From: JAUIBE01 sp035267185 | GTDB taxonomy: Bacteria; Pseudomonadota; Gammaproteobacteria; Xanthomonadales; SZUA-36 | Assembly (NCBI GenBank): GCA_035267185.1 | Contig: DATFLY010000008.1 | Coordinates: forward strand, 40,698 to 104,697 | DNA length: 64,000 bases | Reading direction: 5' to 3' | Shown here: positions 34,101 through 41,531 of the stretch, piece by piece | Numbering within the stretch: position 1 is the first letter of the stretch | How the letters are laid out: every line of letters starts with the position of its first letter | The notes under the pieces: model-generated | What the model was told of the DNA's origin: nothing | The model's input: the letters and a program-made list of their open reading frames with translations, nothing else | The model's database searches: none | Program-made: the position numbers and the translations under genes

Positions 34101-35853
34101 GAACAACCGAGAATGAAGCTGAACCACCCGCTTCAGTGGTGTCGCCTGATATGGCCGACACACTGATACCCGTGTTGTCGTTGTCCAGGTTGGTGACGCT
34201 GACGTTGTCTGGGTTGACACCGTTGTAACCAGGATCACTGCTGGATGCGGGATTGGTGATCACGCTGAAAGTGATGTCACCGTCGACAATTGCGTCATCC
34301 ACACCGGTTACCGTTACGAATTTTGGTGTAGCCCAGTTGCCGGTCGTGAATGTCACGCTTGAGGGTGACACTGTACCTTCCGACAGGTCACCGCTGTTAA
34401 CGCCAATGGAAACGCTGCTCGTGGGCTGTGAATCCAGAACGATCGAGAATGTCGCTGAAGCGCCGGATTCAGTTGTGTCACCAGATATGCCAGACACGTT
34501 GATGCCACCAGCTTCATCATCATCAAGGTTGGTGACACTGACATCAGCCGGGTTGAGGCCGTTGTAATTCGAATCACTGCTCGAGGCAGGATGCGTCGTA
34601 ACATAGTAAGTGATGTCGCCGTCGATGAGCGCGTCATCTACACCGGTTACGGTTACGAACCTGGGTGTATTCCAGTTACCGGTCGTGAATGTAACGCTGG
34701 AGGGCGACACCGTGCCCTCGCTCAGGTCGTTACTGGAAACAGCAACCGAAACACTGCTTGCAGGCGGTGACAAAAGCACCATGGAGAACGTTGCTGAGCC
34801 ACCTGCTTCCGTGGTATCGCCCGAAATCAATGAAACTGATATTCCTTGCGGAGGCGGAGGTGTCACGCTCCAACCTATGTCCTGCATAAGATTTACGGTC
34901 AGGGCTCGCATTGCACCAGGCTGCATATCCGGGGTCATAATATCTGCCGGATTAAGCGTGTCAGAAAAGTGAGTGACAGAAGATCCGGATTCAAAAGGAT
35001 TAGGCGCATACATACGAACCCGGCCACTACTGGGGTGACGCCCCTGCGTGAGCATCCCGGCGGCACTATCGACTGCAGGCCCATCCCACGTCAGTTGCCC
35101 GCCACTCCTGGCAGATGCCACTCGTTGTGAATTGGAGAGCAATGGCCAGCGCGCGCCTGCGGTTTCGTCGTAGAGAAACCGTGAATAGCCGTCCGGATAG
35201 CCTTGATATTGCGAGCCTGTTCCCAGGTTCGTGTAAGTCATGAAACCCAGGCCATGCGCGATCTCATGGTATACGGTTTCGGTGAAAGCAAGCGTGCCAG
35301 GAGGCGGTGGCGCATCGATCACATAAGACCAGCCGGCACCGTCAAGGCAGCCTGGCGTGCCAATGCTCTGGTTGAATTCAGCAACAATATCGGAAGTACC
35401 GGGGTTGCCATCAAAAAGGCGGATTGAATTGGCAAGCGCCTGGCCGTACCAGGTCCCCGGTGCAGGGGCATTGGGAAAATCACGAAAGATGATTCCGTTG
35501 GGTCCGGCAGAGCCCAATACAGCGTATGTCGGAGTGCAGTACAGCGAGCTCATCTCGATATCGACTTCGATCGGAACCGGGCTGCCAATGGTTTGTGCCC
35601 ACTCATCCGCTGCCGCCTGGAATGCTGCAAGCCGCTGTCCACCCAGGGTATTAGCCGGGTTACCCGGTACCGGGGAAACAGGGGTCGGGTCATCAAAACC
35701 GGTGCCAGAACCGGCATCCAGGTTGTGAAGAACGATGGTGGCCGCGTGTGAAGAAAAACTCGCAACCATGAGGCTGACCACAAACACCGACCGCAGGCAT
35801 GCTTTCGCTATGTCTGATGCAGGGAGTCCTTTCCGCTGTATCTGAATTTTCAT
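31114..35853 (-). CDS. Very large secreted metalloprotease-like protein with 11 Ig-like repeats
   Basis: The protein has 1579 residues. A signal peptide is cleaved near FSSHA/ATIV (residue 38). A protease-like domain (about 38-332) contains HEIAHGLGF at 196-204, a zinc HExxH motif, and a later NPADIMTPDM segment. Eleven tandem beta-sandwich repeats of about 112 residues follow (about 337-1567), each starting (I/V)SxISGDTTE and containing FVTVTGVDD, DGDITF and NPxDVSVTNLDDD (Calx-beta/cadherin-like, probably calcium binding). It ends IMFKTSFE, a short tail also seen on another secreted protein here. The reverse strand is open across the repeats, but those frames are shadows. Confidence 0.85.
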   Translation of the reverse strand: MKIQIQRKGLPASDIAKACLRSVFVVSLMVASFSSHAATIVLHNLDAGSGTGFDDPTPVSPVPGNPANTLGGQRLAAFQAAADEWAQTIGSPVPIEVDIEMSSLYCTPTYAVLGSAGPNGIIFRDFPNAPAPGTWYGQALANSIRLFDGNPGTSDIVAEFNQSIGTPGCLDGAGWSYVIDAPPPPGTLAFTETVYHEIAHGLGFMTYTNLGTGSQYQGYPDGYSRFLYDETAGARWPLLSNSQRVASARSGGQLTWDGPAVDSAAGMLTQGRHPSSGRVRMYAPNPFESGSSVTHFSDTLNPADIMTPDMQPGAMRALTVNLMQDIGWSVTPPPPQGISVSLISGDTTEAGGSATFSMVLLSPPASSVSVAVSSNDLSEGTVSPSSVTFTTGNWNTPRFVTVTGVDDALIDGDITYYVTTHPASSSDSNYNGLNPADVSVTNLDDDEAGGINVSGISGDTTESGASATFSIVLDSQPTSSVSIGVNSGDLSEGTVSPSSVTFTTGNWATPKFVTVTGVDDAIVDGDITFSVITNPASSSDPGYNGVNPDNVSVTNLDNDNTGISVSAISGDTTEAGGSASFSVVLNSQPTSGVSFGVSSNDLTEGTVSPSSVNFSTGNWNTPQFVTVTGVDDAIVDGNITFSIITNPVSSGDPNYNGMNPNDVSVTNLDDDGTGISVSGISGNTTEAGGTATFSFVLESQPSSSVSIDVSSNDLSEGTVSPSSVNFSTSNWATPRFVTVTGVDDALADGDITYNITTYPASSGDPNYNGFNPGDVTVTNLDDESMGISVSAISGDTTEAGGTATFSIVLNSQPTNSVAIGVSSNDLSEGTVSPSTVIFSTGNWATPKIVTVTGVDDAVVDGDITFSITTNPAISGDPNYNGINPNDVSVTNLDDDESGGISVSGISGDTTESGGSATFSIVLDSQPASSVSINVSSNDLSEGTISPSNVSFSTGNWGTPQFVTVTGVDDAIVDGDITFNITTHPASSSDPNYNGINPDNVSVTNLDDDNSGITVSAISGDTSEAGGTATFSIVLDSQPTNGVSIGVSSTDLSEGTVSPSNVVFATTSWDTPKFVTVTGVDDDMADGDITFDITTNPASSGDANYNGINPSDVSVTNLDDESTGITVSAISGDTTEAGNSATFSIVLESRPNNSVSIGISSDDLSEGTVSQSSVSFSPGNWSTPKIVTVTGVDDDIADGDIIYNITTNPASSGDPDYNGVNPSDVSVTNIDDESSGITVSAISGDITEAGGTATFSIVLDSQPTNGVAIGVSSSDLSEGTVSPSTVVFAGSNWDTPKFVTVTGVDDDIADGDITFSITTNPASSGDPNYNGVNPNDVSVTNLDDESADIIVSLISGDTSESGGDATFTIQLVSEPTDSVTIDLFSDDPGEGTVFPESVTIVPGEWDIPQLVTVTGVDDVIADGDVSYSIVTLSAMSGDGNYDGLDPDDVEVTNVDNDFAGITVSPISGDTSESGDEAVFTIVLESQPQSSVTIELWSDDVSEGIVFPNSVTFTPSQWDLPRTITVTGVDDFEMDGDITYFIVTNPASEADGLYDSIDPPDVSLRNLDNEAPDIMFKTSFE
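31150..34845 (-). repeat. Eleven tandem ~335-bp DNA repeats within the metalloprotease gene
   Basis: The coding DNA of the Ig-like modules is itself repetitive, with recurring blocks such as GTCACACTGACATC and CCGTTGTAAT (forward strand) about every 330-340 bp. Modules 5, 7, 8 and 9 are the most alike; modules 10 and 11 (left end) are the most diverged. Copy number may vary by recombination, and short-read assembly could have collapsed it. Confidence 0.8.
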
Positions 35854-35879
35854 TTTATTATGCTGAACTAGTCGTCCGG

Positions 35880-36293
35880 CTACTCACTGTTGTCTGTGGT
35901 TATGTGATTGTGTGCCGGATCCCTGTGACACGTGACGAGCTTTCCGTCGACCATTTCTGCAACCAGATGGGCTCGAAATCGATCTCCAACATCAGCGGTC
36001 ACCGTCCCGTCAGGTAACTCTTCAATTTTGACCGGACCGGTATCGCGCTGCTGGATTGGAGGGGCATTCTGAGGCATTTGGCTGCGAACCAGTTCGCCAG
36101 AGTCAGGATCTACAGATACCACCTGGCTCGACCGGGTCGAAACATCACCTGATGTGGCACCACGGCCGATTTCGGCCTGGCCGGAACAACCATGTTCAGA
36201 AGCAAATACTGGAGTGGAAAATGCAGTGAGACAAACGTAAAAAACGGCGCCGACAAACTGTCCGGTCCGTGCGGTAGATGTACACAGGTTCAT
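35880..36293 (-). CDS. Small exported protein, unknown function
   Basis: From ATG 36293 (preceded by AAGGGGAAAAGGG) the protein has 137 residues: a signal peptide (VFYVCLTAFSTPVFASE), then a polar mature part. That part includes DPDSGELVRSQMPQNAPP and VKIEELPDGTVTADVGDRFRAHLVAEMVDGKLVTCH, ending in a histidine-rich tail. Two cysteines (HGCSGQ and VTCHRD) may form a disulfide. A GTG at 36326 is a weaker start. It lies just upstream of the repeat protein on the same strand (26 bp), so the two may be co-transcribed. I do not recognise the family. Confidence 0.7.
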   Translation of the reverse strand: MNLCTSTARTGQFVGAVFYVCLTAFSTPVFASEHGCSGQAEIGRGATSGDVSTRSSQVVSVDPDSGELVRSQMPQNAPPIQQRDTGPVKIEELPDGTVTADVGDRFRAHLVAEMVDGKLVTCHRDPAHNHITTDNSE

Positions 36294-36596
36294 CCCTTTT
36301 CCCCTTCGTAGTGTGAATCCATTCACAAGTTTTGTACTGGTTCTCCAAGAACCGCCTAGATGATATCAGAAATATCAGTTACTTACAGCCCCTATCGCGA
36401 AACATATCGAATCCCCTACTTTTTATCATAATAGATGACACTCCATTACGCCACAATGAATCAGTCCTGGCACTGAACCTGACAACCACTGCGAGTTTAT
36501 TTGTACCATCAAATACATCTGAAACGATGAGTGAAAATTCAGCATTCGCATCATAGGCTTCCAATTGGTGCATCCTTGCGAGTATCTTATTGCGCA
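36294..36596. other. Intergenic region between divergent genes
   Basis: This 303-bp AT-rich gap should hold the promoters of the exported protein (leftward) and the lipoprotein (rightward). A perfect 6-bp inverted repeat GGTTCT/AGAACC lies at 36339-36344 and 36348-36353. Short frames on both strands here lack ribosome-binding sites and recognisable sequence, so no gene is called. Confidence 0.5.
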
Positions 36597-37559
36597 ATGA
36601 TTCAAAGTATAAAATCTGCCGTAATTTTTGGACTGTTCGCCAATATTTTAGCTGGCTGCAGCGCAACTCAAATCAGCCACGATGCGTGCCCAAATGGATA
36701 CAGCGGCATGGCCAAAATCAACGATACCAACTACATTGTGGTCCATGACATCAAAGCCCACCGGAATGGTCACCGCCTCTCTGTCATTGAAACAACCAGC
36801 GAGGCGAACCTCGAAATATTTCCGGTTACCGTGAGTGACTGGAAACATGCCGACGGCAGAGCAAGTGATCTCGAGTCGATTTGCAGGATTCCCGGTAAAA
36901 ACAATGAATTCCTTGCCGCCGAATCAGGACACTGGGACGGGAAGTTTGGACGCCTGTTTCACATCAGGCTTGAAGGCCTGGCCCCGCCTTACTCTGCCTC
37001 AATCATCAAGGCCTACGACCTGCCTGAGTTTGATGCCAAGGGCCCTGATGATCCATTCGGTGACGAATTCGAGGGAATGGAGTGTGTCATGGATGGGGAG
37101 AACCAGTTGCTTGTTTTCCTGGCTGAGCGTGGCGGCTCACCAGCCTATCCTGCCGGATTGGTCAGGTGGTTTAATGTGAATACGGCGAACCAGACCATCA
37201 CCTGGACCAGTGATGGCGAACGAGGCGTCCCGGTCGATCCCCCGGGCATCATGGATTCAGCGCTGACTCATCGGGATATTTCGGCCATGTACCTGGATGG
37301 GAACAATCAGCTTTGGGGAGTTTCTGCTGAAGATGCCGGTGATTCGGGGCCTTTCAATTCTTACCTGTATCAGATCGGTTCAATTGAGCCTGGGTCGAAC
37401 CCACCCTTTCAACCAATCAGAAGCCCGGTGGCTCACAGCATCATGTCCGGCCTGAAAACCGAAGCTCTTGCGGGGCCGAGCGCTGAAGTCCCTGCGAGCC
37501 GATTTTCGATCAGCACAGAAGACGAATGTCTCGGAGGAGTCTGGCGTTCGCTGAAGTAA
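36597..37559 (+). CDS. Lipoprotein, putative esterase-like/phytase-like beta-propeller
   Basis: This 320-residue lipoprotein starts at ATG 36597, with signal SAVIFGLFANILAGCS (lipobox LAGC). The mature part has phrases such as SDLESICRIPGKNNEFLAAESGHWDG and FGDEFEGMECVMDGENQLLVFLAERG. These resemble the 'esterase-like activity of phytase' or SdiA-regulated beta-propeller proteins (E-S/E-G-M-E motifs near conserved aspartates). The assignment is by resemblance only. DUF3667 follows after 44 bp. Confidence 0.6.
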   Translation: MIQSIKSAVIFGLFANILAGCSATQISHDACPNGYSGMAKINDTNYIVVHDIKAHRNGHRLSVIETTSEANLEIFPVTVSDWKHADGRASDLESICRIPGKNNEFLAAESGHWDGKFGRLFHIRLEGLAPPYSASIIKAYDLPEFDAKGPDDPFGDEFEGMECVMDGENQLLVFLAERGGSPAYPAGLVRWFNVNTANQTITWTSDGERGVPVDPPGIMDSALTHRDISAMYLDGNNQLWGVSAEDAGDSGPFNSYLYQIGSIEPGSNPPFQPIRSPVAHSIMSGLKTEALAGPSAEVPASRFSISTEDECLGGVWRSLK

Positions 37560-37603
37560 TAATCCGGGGGCTTTGCTTGCGGTACATCCTGTTGCCACCC
37601 ACA

Positions 37604-38317
37604 ATGCCATCAATGTCTGAAGACCAGAAAAGCTGCCAGAATTGTAATCGTCCCATTCCGGAAGACGGGCGCTTTTGCCCGGAATGCGGACAATCCACCC
37701 TGGACATAAGACAACCTGTTGTTCCAGTACTTAAACAGCTGTTTGGTGAGGCCTTTGACTGGGATGGTCGACTGCTGACTACCCTCAGGCACATGATGTG
37801 CAGTCCTGGACGCCTGACACGAGAATATACCCTGGGTCACCGGGTGCGGTTTACACCACCGCTTCGAGTTTACCTGGCGGTCAGCGTGCTTTTCTTTTTC
37901 GTGTTTCCGGTCATCATTCCGTTGTCCCAGGCGGAGAACACAGTGGCACCATCGGACCAAACAGCAGAAAACTATTCAAAGATGATGTTTTTGCTTCTGC
38001 CTGTCTTTGCGTTACTGGTGAAACTGTTTCACAAAAGGGACTTCTACATGCAGCACCTGGTGTTTTCCATGCATCTGTTCTCAGCAATGTTTATTGTTTT
38101 TGCAGTGATGCTGTCGATGGAGAACCTGGCTGATCAGTCATACTGGTGGGTTGCAGCCCAGGTGTCAGTATTTGGCTATATGGTCTGGTACCTTATCACT
38201 GCGCTTAAGGTTTCTTTTCAGCAAACATGGTCGATGGCCCTGCTTAAATCAGCCGGACTGGTCGCACTGTTCTTGCCCGCCCTTTCAGGTGCCATTCATC
38301 TCGCGAGCAGAATCTAG
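37604..38317 (+). CDS. DUF3667 membrane protein with N-terminal zinc ribbon
   Basis: The protein has 237 residues. A zinc-ribbon-like CQNCNRPIPEDGRFCPECGQ is followed by the DUF3667 core FDWDGRLLTTLRHMMCSPGRLTREYTLGHRVRFTPPLRVYL and four to five membrane spans. Function is unknown. The ATG at 37604 is chosen over the long upstream extension that overlaps the lipoprotein gene; ATG 37613 is also possible. It converges on the AbgT gene, whose stop lies 20 bp beyond. Confidence 0.82.
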   Translation: MPSMSEDQKSCQNCNRPIPEDGRFCPECGQSTLDIRQPVVPVLKQLFGEAFDWDGRLLTTLRHMMCSPGRLTREYTLGHRVRFTPPLRVYLAVSVLFFFVFPVIIPLSQAENTVAPSDQTAENYSKMMFLLLPVFALLVKLFHKRDFYMQHLVFSMHLFSAMFIVFAVMLSMENLADQSYWWVAAQVSVFGYMVWYLITALKVSFQQTWSMALLKSAGLVALFLPALSGAIHLASRI

Positions 38318-38336
38318 GGCGAGCCATGAGTGATTG

Positions 38337-39869
38337 CTAGGGCGCCGGATATTCGTAATGCGCATCAATGCCCAGCGGAAGGCCAAGTGTGAAGTAAGCC
38401 AACAGGAAGATTGTCCAGGTCACCAGGAACCACATTGAAAACGGCAACATCATTGCCGTGAGCGTACCAATTCCTGTGCTCTTCACGTATCGCTGACAAT
38501 AAACCACCACCAGGGGGAAGTAAGGCATCAATGGGGTGATGATATTGGTGCTGGAATCGCCCACACGATAAGCGGCCTGGGTCAGGTCCGGAGAAATGCC
38601 AAGCTGCATCAACATCGGTACAAAAATCGGCGCCAGCAAACCCCACTTGCCGCTTGCCGATCCAATGAAGACATTGACCACTGCCGTTAGCATCACGATG
38701 CCCACGATGGTGCCGGCAGCCGGCATGCCCATGGCTTGCAGAACACCTGCTCCTTCAAGCGCAAGAAGCACCCCGAGATTTGACTGACCGAAGGCGTAAA
38801 CAAACTGCGCGATAAAAAACATGATGACCAGGTAATAAGCCATGCTGTTCATCGCGCGAGTCATCCCATTGATGATGTCCTTCGAGCTTTTGACTGTACC
38901 CGCAACCATTCCATAAACCACACCTGGAACCAGGAACAGGAAAAATATCAGCGACACGATCGAGGCCATTAAAGGCGCGTCACTCTGTGTCATCGCCCCT
39001 GCTTCGTTTCTCCATGGTGAATCAGCCGGCCAGACGGTCACCGCAAGCAGTACCAGGCCAATCACAAGAGCCGCGATTGACCAACGCAGACCCTTGCGCT
39101 CACGATCTGTCAATTCCTTCATTTCCGGCAAATCTTCTTCATCGCCGTCAACTTGTGTTTCCTTCAATCGAGGCTCAACCACCTTGTCAGTCAGCCACCA
39201 GCCAAGGCCGATAATCAGCACCGAAGAAATGGTTGTGAAATAGTAGTTATTGAGCGGGTTAAGCACGATGGCAGGATCGAGCAGTCTTGCGCCTTCCTGG
39301 CTCAGCCCCTGCAGCAACGGGTCCAGGGATGAAGGAACAAAGTTCGCTGAAAACCCACCGGATACACCGGCAAAGGCGGCAGCAATACCGGCAAGCGGAT
39401 GTCTCCCGGCTGCATAGAAAATAACGCCACCAAGGGGGATGACCAGCACGTATCCCGCGTCAACTGCGGAGTGACTGACGATACCAACCAGGATCACCAT
39501 GGGTGTCAACAGGGCCTGCGGTGTAACATTCAGGAGCGAACGGATGGCAGAATTTATAAAGCCGGTATGTTCGGCCACTCCGATACCCAACATCGCAACC
39601 AGCACAACGCCCACAGGGTGAAAATGCGAAAAGTTGGTCACCATGTCCGATGTAAATTGCGTCAGGGCGGCACCAGACAGAAGGTTATTGACCACCAGGG
39701 CACTGCCCGTTCGCGGATCAACAACATCGAACTGGATAAAAGACAAAAGCCAGGACAAAATCCAGGTGATAATCAGCAGCGCTATGAATAACACCGCCGG
39801 ATCCGGCAATTTATTTCCCACCCGCTCAACAGCGGCCAGGAATCGCATTGAAATACTTGGCTGACTCAT
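38337..39869 (-). CDS. AbgT-family transporter (p-aminobenzoyl-glutamate / antimetabolite exporter)
   Basis: This is a 510-residue membrane protein with about 11-12 spans and the AbgT/YdaH hallmarks VGNKLPDPAVLFI, SHSAVDAGYVLVIPLGG, GVSGGFSANFVPSSLDPLLQG and GSASGKWGLLAPIFVPMLM. AbgT proteins import p-aminobenzoyl-glutamate or export sulfonamides. Which applies here is not evident. It is a single minus-strand gene. Confidence 0.93.
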   Translation of the reverse strand: MSQPSISMRFLAAVERVGNKLPDPAVLFIALLIITWILSWLLSFIQFDVVDPRTGSALVVNNLLSGAALTQFTSDMVTNFSHFHPVGVVLVAMLGIGVAEHTGFINSAIRSLLNVTPQALLTPMVILVGIVSHSAVDAGYVLVIPLGGVIFYAAGRHPLAGIAAAFAGVSGGFSANFVPSSLDPLLQGLSQEGARLLDPAIVLNPLNNYYFTTISSVLIIGLGWWLTDKVVEPRLKETQVDGDEEDLPEMKELTDRERKGLRWSIAALVIGLVLLAVTVWPADSPWRNEAGAMTQSDAPLMASIVSLIFFLFLVPGVVYGMVAGTVKSSKDIINGMTRAMNSMAYYLVIMFFIAQFVYAFGQSNLGVLLALEGAGVLQAMGMPAAGTIVGIVMLTAVVNVFIGSASGKWGLLAPIFVPMLMQLGISPDLTQAAYRVGDSSTNIITPLMPYFPLVVVYCQRYVKSTGIGTLTAMMLPFSMWFLVTWTIFLLAYFTLGLPLGIDAHYEYPAP

Positions 39870-39938
39870 GGTTTATCTATTCGCCTGGGTTAAACATGCG
39901 GGTACCCGCGGGGAAGTTTTGCCTTAAAAGCAACAATC

Positions 39939-41306
39939 TCAGTAGTGAAACAGACGTGAGTTGAATGCGGCCTCAAAATCACTTTCAAATATCATTCCCG
40001 GCATCTGTGGTCTGAGGATGAACAATCCGCGTGAAATATCGCTGACAATCACCAGTCCGCTTTCAAAATACGGATAGACACTCCATGCACCGGAAAATCC
40101 GTTACCGTCGCTTGTCGGATAGGTATCGAAAAAACTGTATTCAGCCAATTCGCCATTTTCCGGGTCTGTGATTTCAAGAATTCGAAGGCCACGCCTGTAA
40201 TTGGCCTGGTAGGTGAAGTCACCCTTGATGTACTGGTTGTGATCAATGGACCGCCCATCTGCATCCCAGTGGCCGGCCAGCACGGGTGCATCCAGGTCTG
40301 AAACATTCCAGGTATAGGTTCGGGTGTTATGCCCGAAATCGAGCTCGTCCAGCTCATCGTCATGCACGAAGTAGCTTTGATCATCAGTCAGCCAGCCCTG
40401 GTGAGTATAGCCACTGCGTGTATAAGGTGTTCGCGAGAGCTGGACGGGGGCAGATTTATCAGTGACATCAACCACGGTCACCGTGTCTTCATTCGAGTTA
40501 AAGCAGATTTCGCTGCCCTTGTGCTCAGTGTCCGGCCCGTTATAGATGACGCATTGTGCATCATGGGTATACCCATCGCCTGAGAAACAACCAACGCCGA
40601 CCGGGCTTGCTGGCGTGCTGATATCGATCATGTGAAGACCACCGGAGCAGGTGTTGGAACCCACGGCATAGGCAAATCCGGTGTCCTCATTGATCACAAT
40701 GTTATGGGCGGTGCTGAAATCGGAATAATGAGCCGTGTTTGAAAACGTCACCGGTGGCGCAGCCACATCACGCAGCTGGTTGAGGTCAAACACCTGCATG
40801 CCATGGCCCGAATTGTTGTCTGAAACAACAAAAGCGTGATTGTCATAGACTTTCACGTCACGCCAGGTACTGCTGTTACCGGTATGACTGGGCAGGTTCC
40901 CCACATATACCGGAACGGTTGGCGTTGAAATATCCACGAATGCAATCCCGTTGGAACGCCCCACCAGGGCAAATTCGTGCCCGGTAACAGGATCCGTCCA
41001 GCCCCAGACGTCATTACCATTGCCGCCGCCAATTTCCTCCAGGGTCAGAAAGCCGACCAGGTCAACGCTGTCACACGGGAAAATGTCCGCCATTCCGTCG
41101 ATACAGCTGCTTGGACCCGGGAACGCATAGGGAATGATGGTCATTTCCATCGATCCGTGCGCATAAGCCTGCACTTCTTCTTCACTCAGGTGCGGCGCTA
41201 CTACGCGTAACCTGTCCGCGAGAAGACAGGCATGGGCGACGCCTGAGCCAAGCACAATGCTGAGCAAGAAGCAGGTAATCCGAGATTTAAAACGACTGGC
41301 AGACAT
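39939..41306 (-). CDS. Secreted choice-of-anchor-B / LVIVD-repeat protein
   Basis: This 455-residue protein has a signal peptide (LSIVLGSGVAHA/CL). Its beta-propeller-like body matches the choice-of-anchor-B family: NDVWGWTDPVTGHEFALVGRSNGIAFVDIS, THDAQCVIYNGPD, TRSGYTHQGWLTDD and DHNQYIKGDFTYQANYRRGLRILEI. It carries MPGMIFESDFE near the C-terminus, like the FKTSFE tail of the large repeat protein, followed by 12 more residues. ATG 41306 follows AAGGGATTC; a TTG at 41327 is an alternative start. Confidence 0.85.
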   Translation of the reverse strand: MSASRFKSRITCFLLSIVLGSGVAHACLLADRLRVVAPHLSEEEVQAYAHGSMEMTIIPYAFPGPSSCIDGMADIFPCDSVDLVGFLTLEEIGGGNGNDVWGWTDPVTGHEFALVGRSNGIAFVDISTPTVPVYVGNLPSHTGNSSTWRDVKVYDNHAFVVSDNNSGHGMQVFDLNQLRDVAAPPVTFSNTAHYSDFSTAHNIVINEDTGFAYAVGSNTCSGGLHMIDISTPASPVGVGCFSGDGYTHDAQCVIYNGPDTEHKGSEICFNSNEDTVTVVDVTDKSAPVQLSRTPYTRSGYTHQGWLTDDQSYFVHDDELDELDFGHNTRTYTWNVSDLDAPVLAGHWDADGRSIDHNQYIKGDFTYQANYRRGLRILEITDPENGELAEYSFFDTYPTSDGNGFSGAWSVYPYFESGLVIVSDISRGLFILRPQMPGMIFESDFEAAFNSRLFHY

Positions 41307-41531
41307 GGTGTTGAATCCCTTCGACAAGACAGTGGCAACTGATTTCAGGCGCCTAAGATAACATTCACAGCCAAAGGAGTGTAATAACAGGATAACTTTT
41401 ATTGGTCTGTTCCGGCCGCTCGCAGGACTCTGTCATCACAGTGGCTGGCGGAGGATCAGCCTGACCGGGTCCAACCCGACACACCCTCCAGATGGGATAC
41501 TAAGCCTTGAAATCGGACACATTTTCAGACG

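Noticed and set aside
31622..34972. A row of rightward open frames of about 80-120 residues
   Set aside because: They are antisense shadows of the tandem repeats of the metalloprotease; they repeat with the same period and have a Ser/Val/Thr-biased composition without start signals.
36379..36666. A 95-residue leftward frame in the gap before the lipoprotein gene
   Set aside because: It overlaps the start of the lipoprotein gene, lacks a ribosome-binding site and shows no recognisable sequence.
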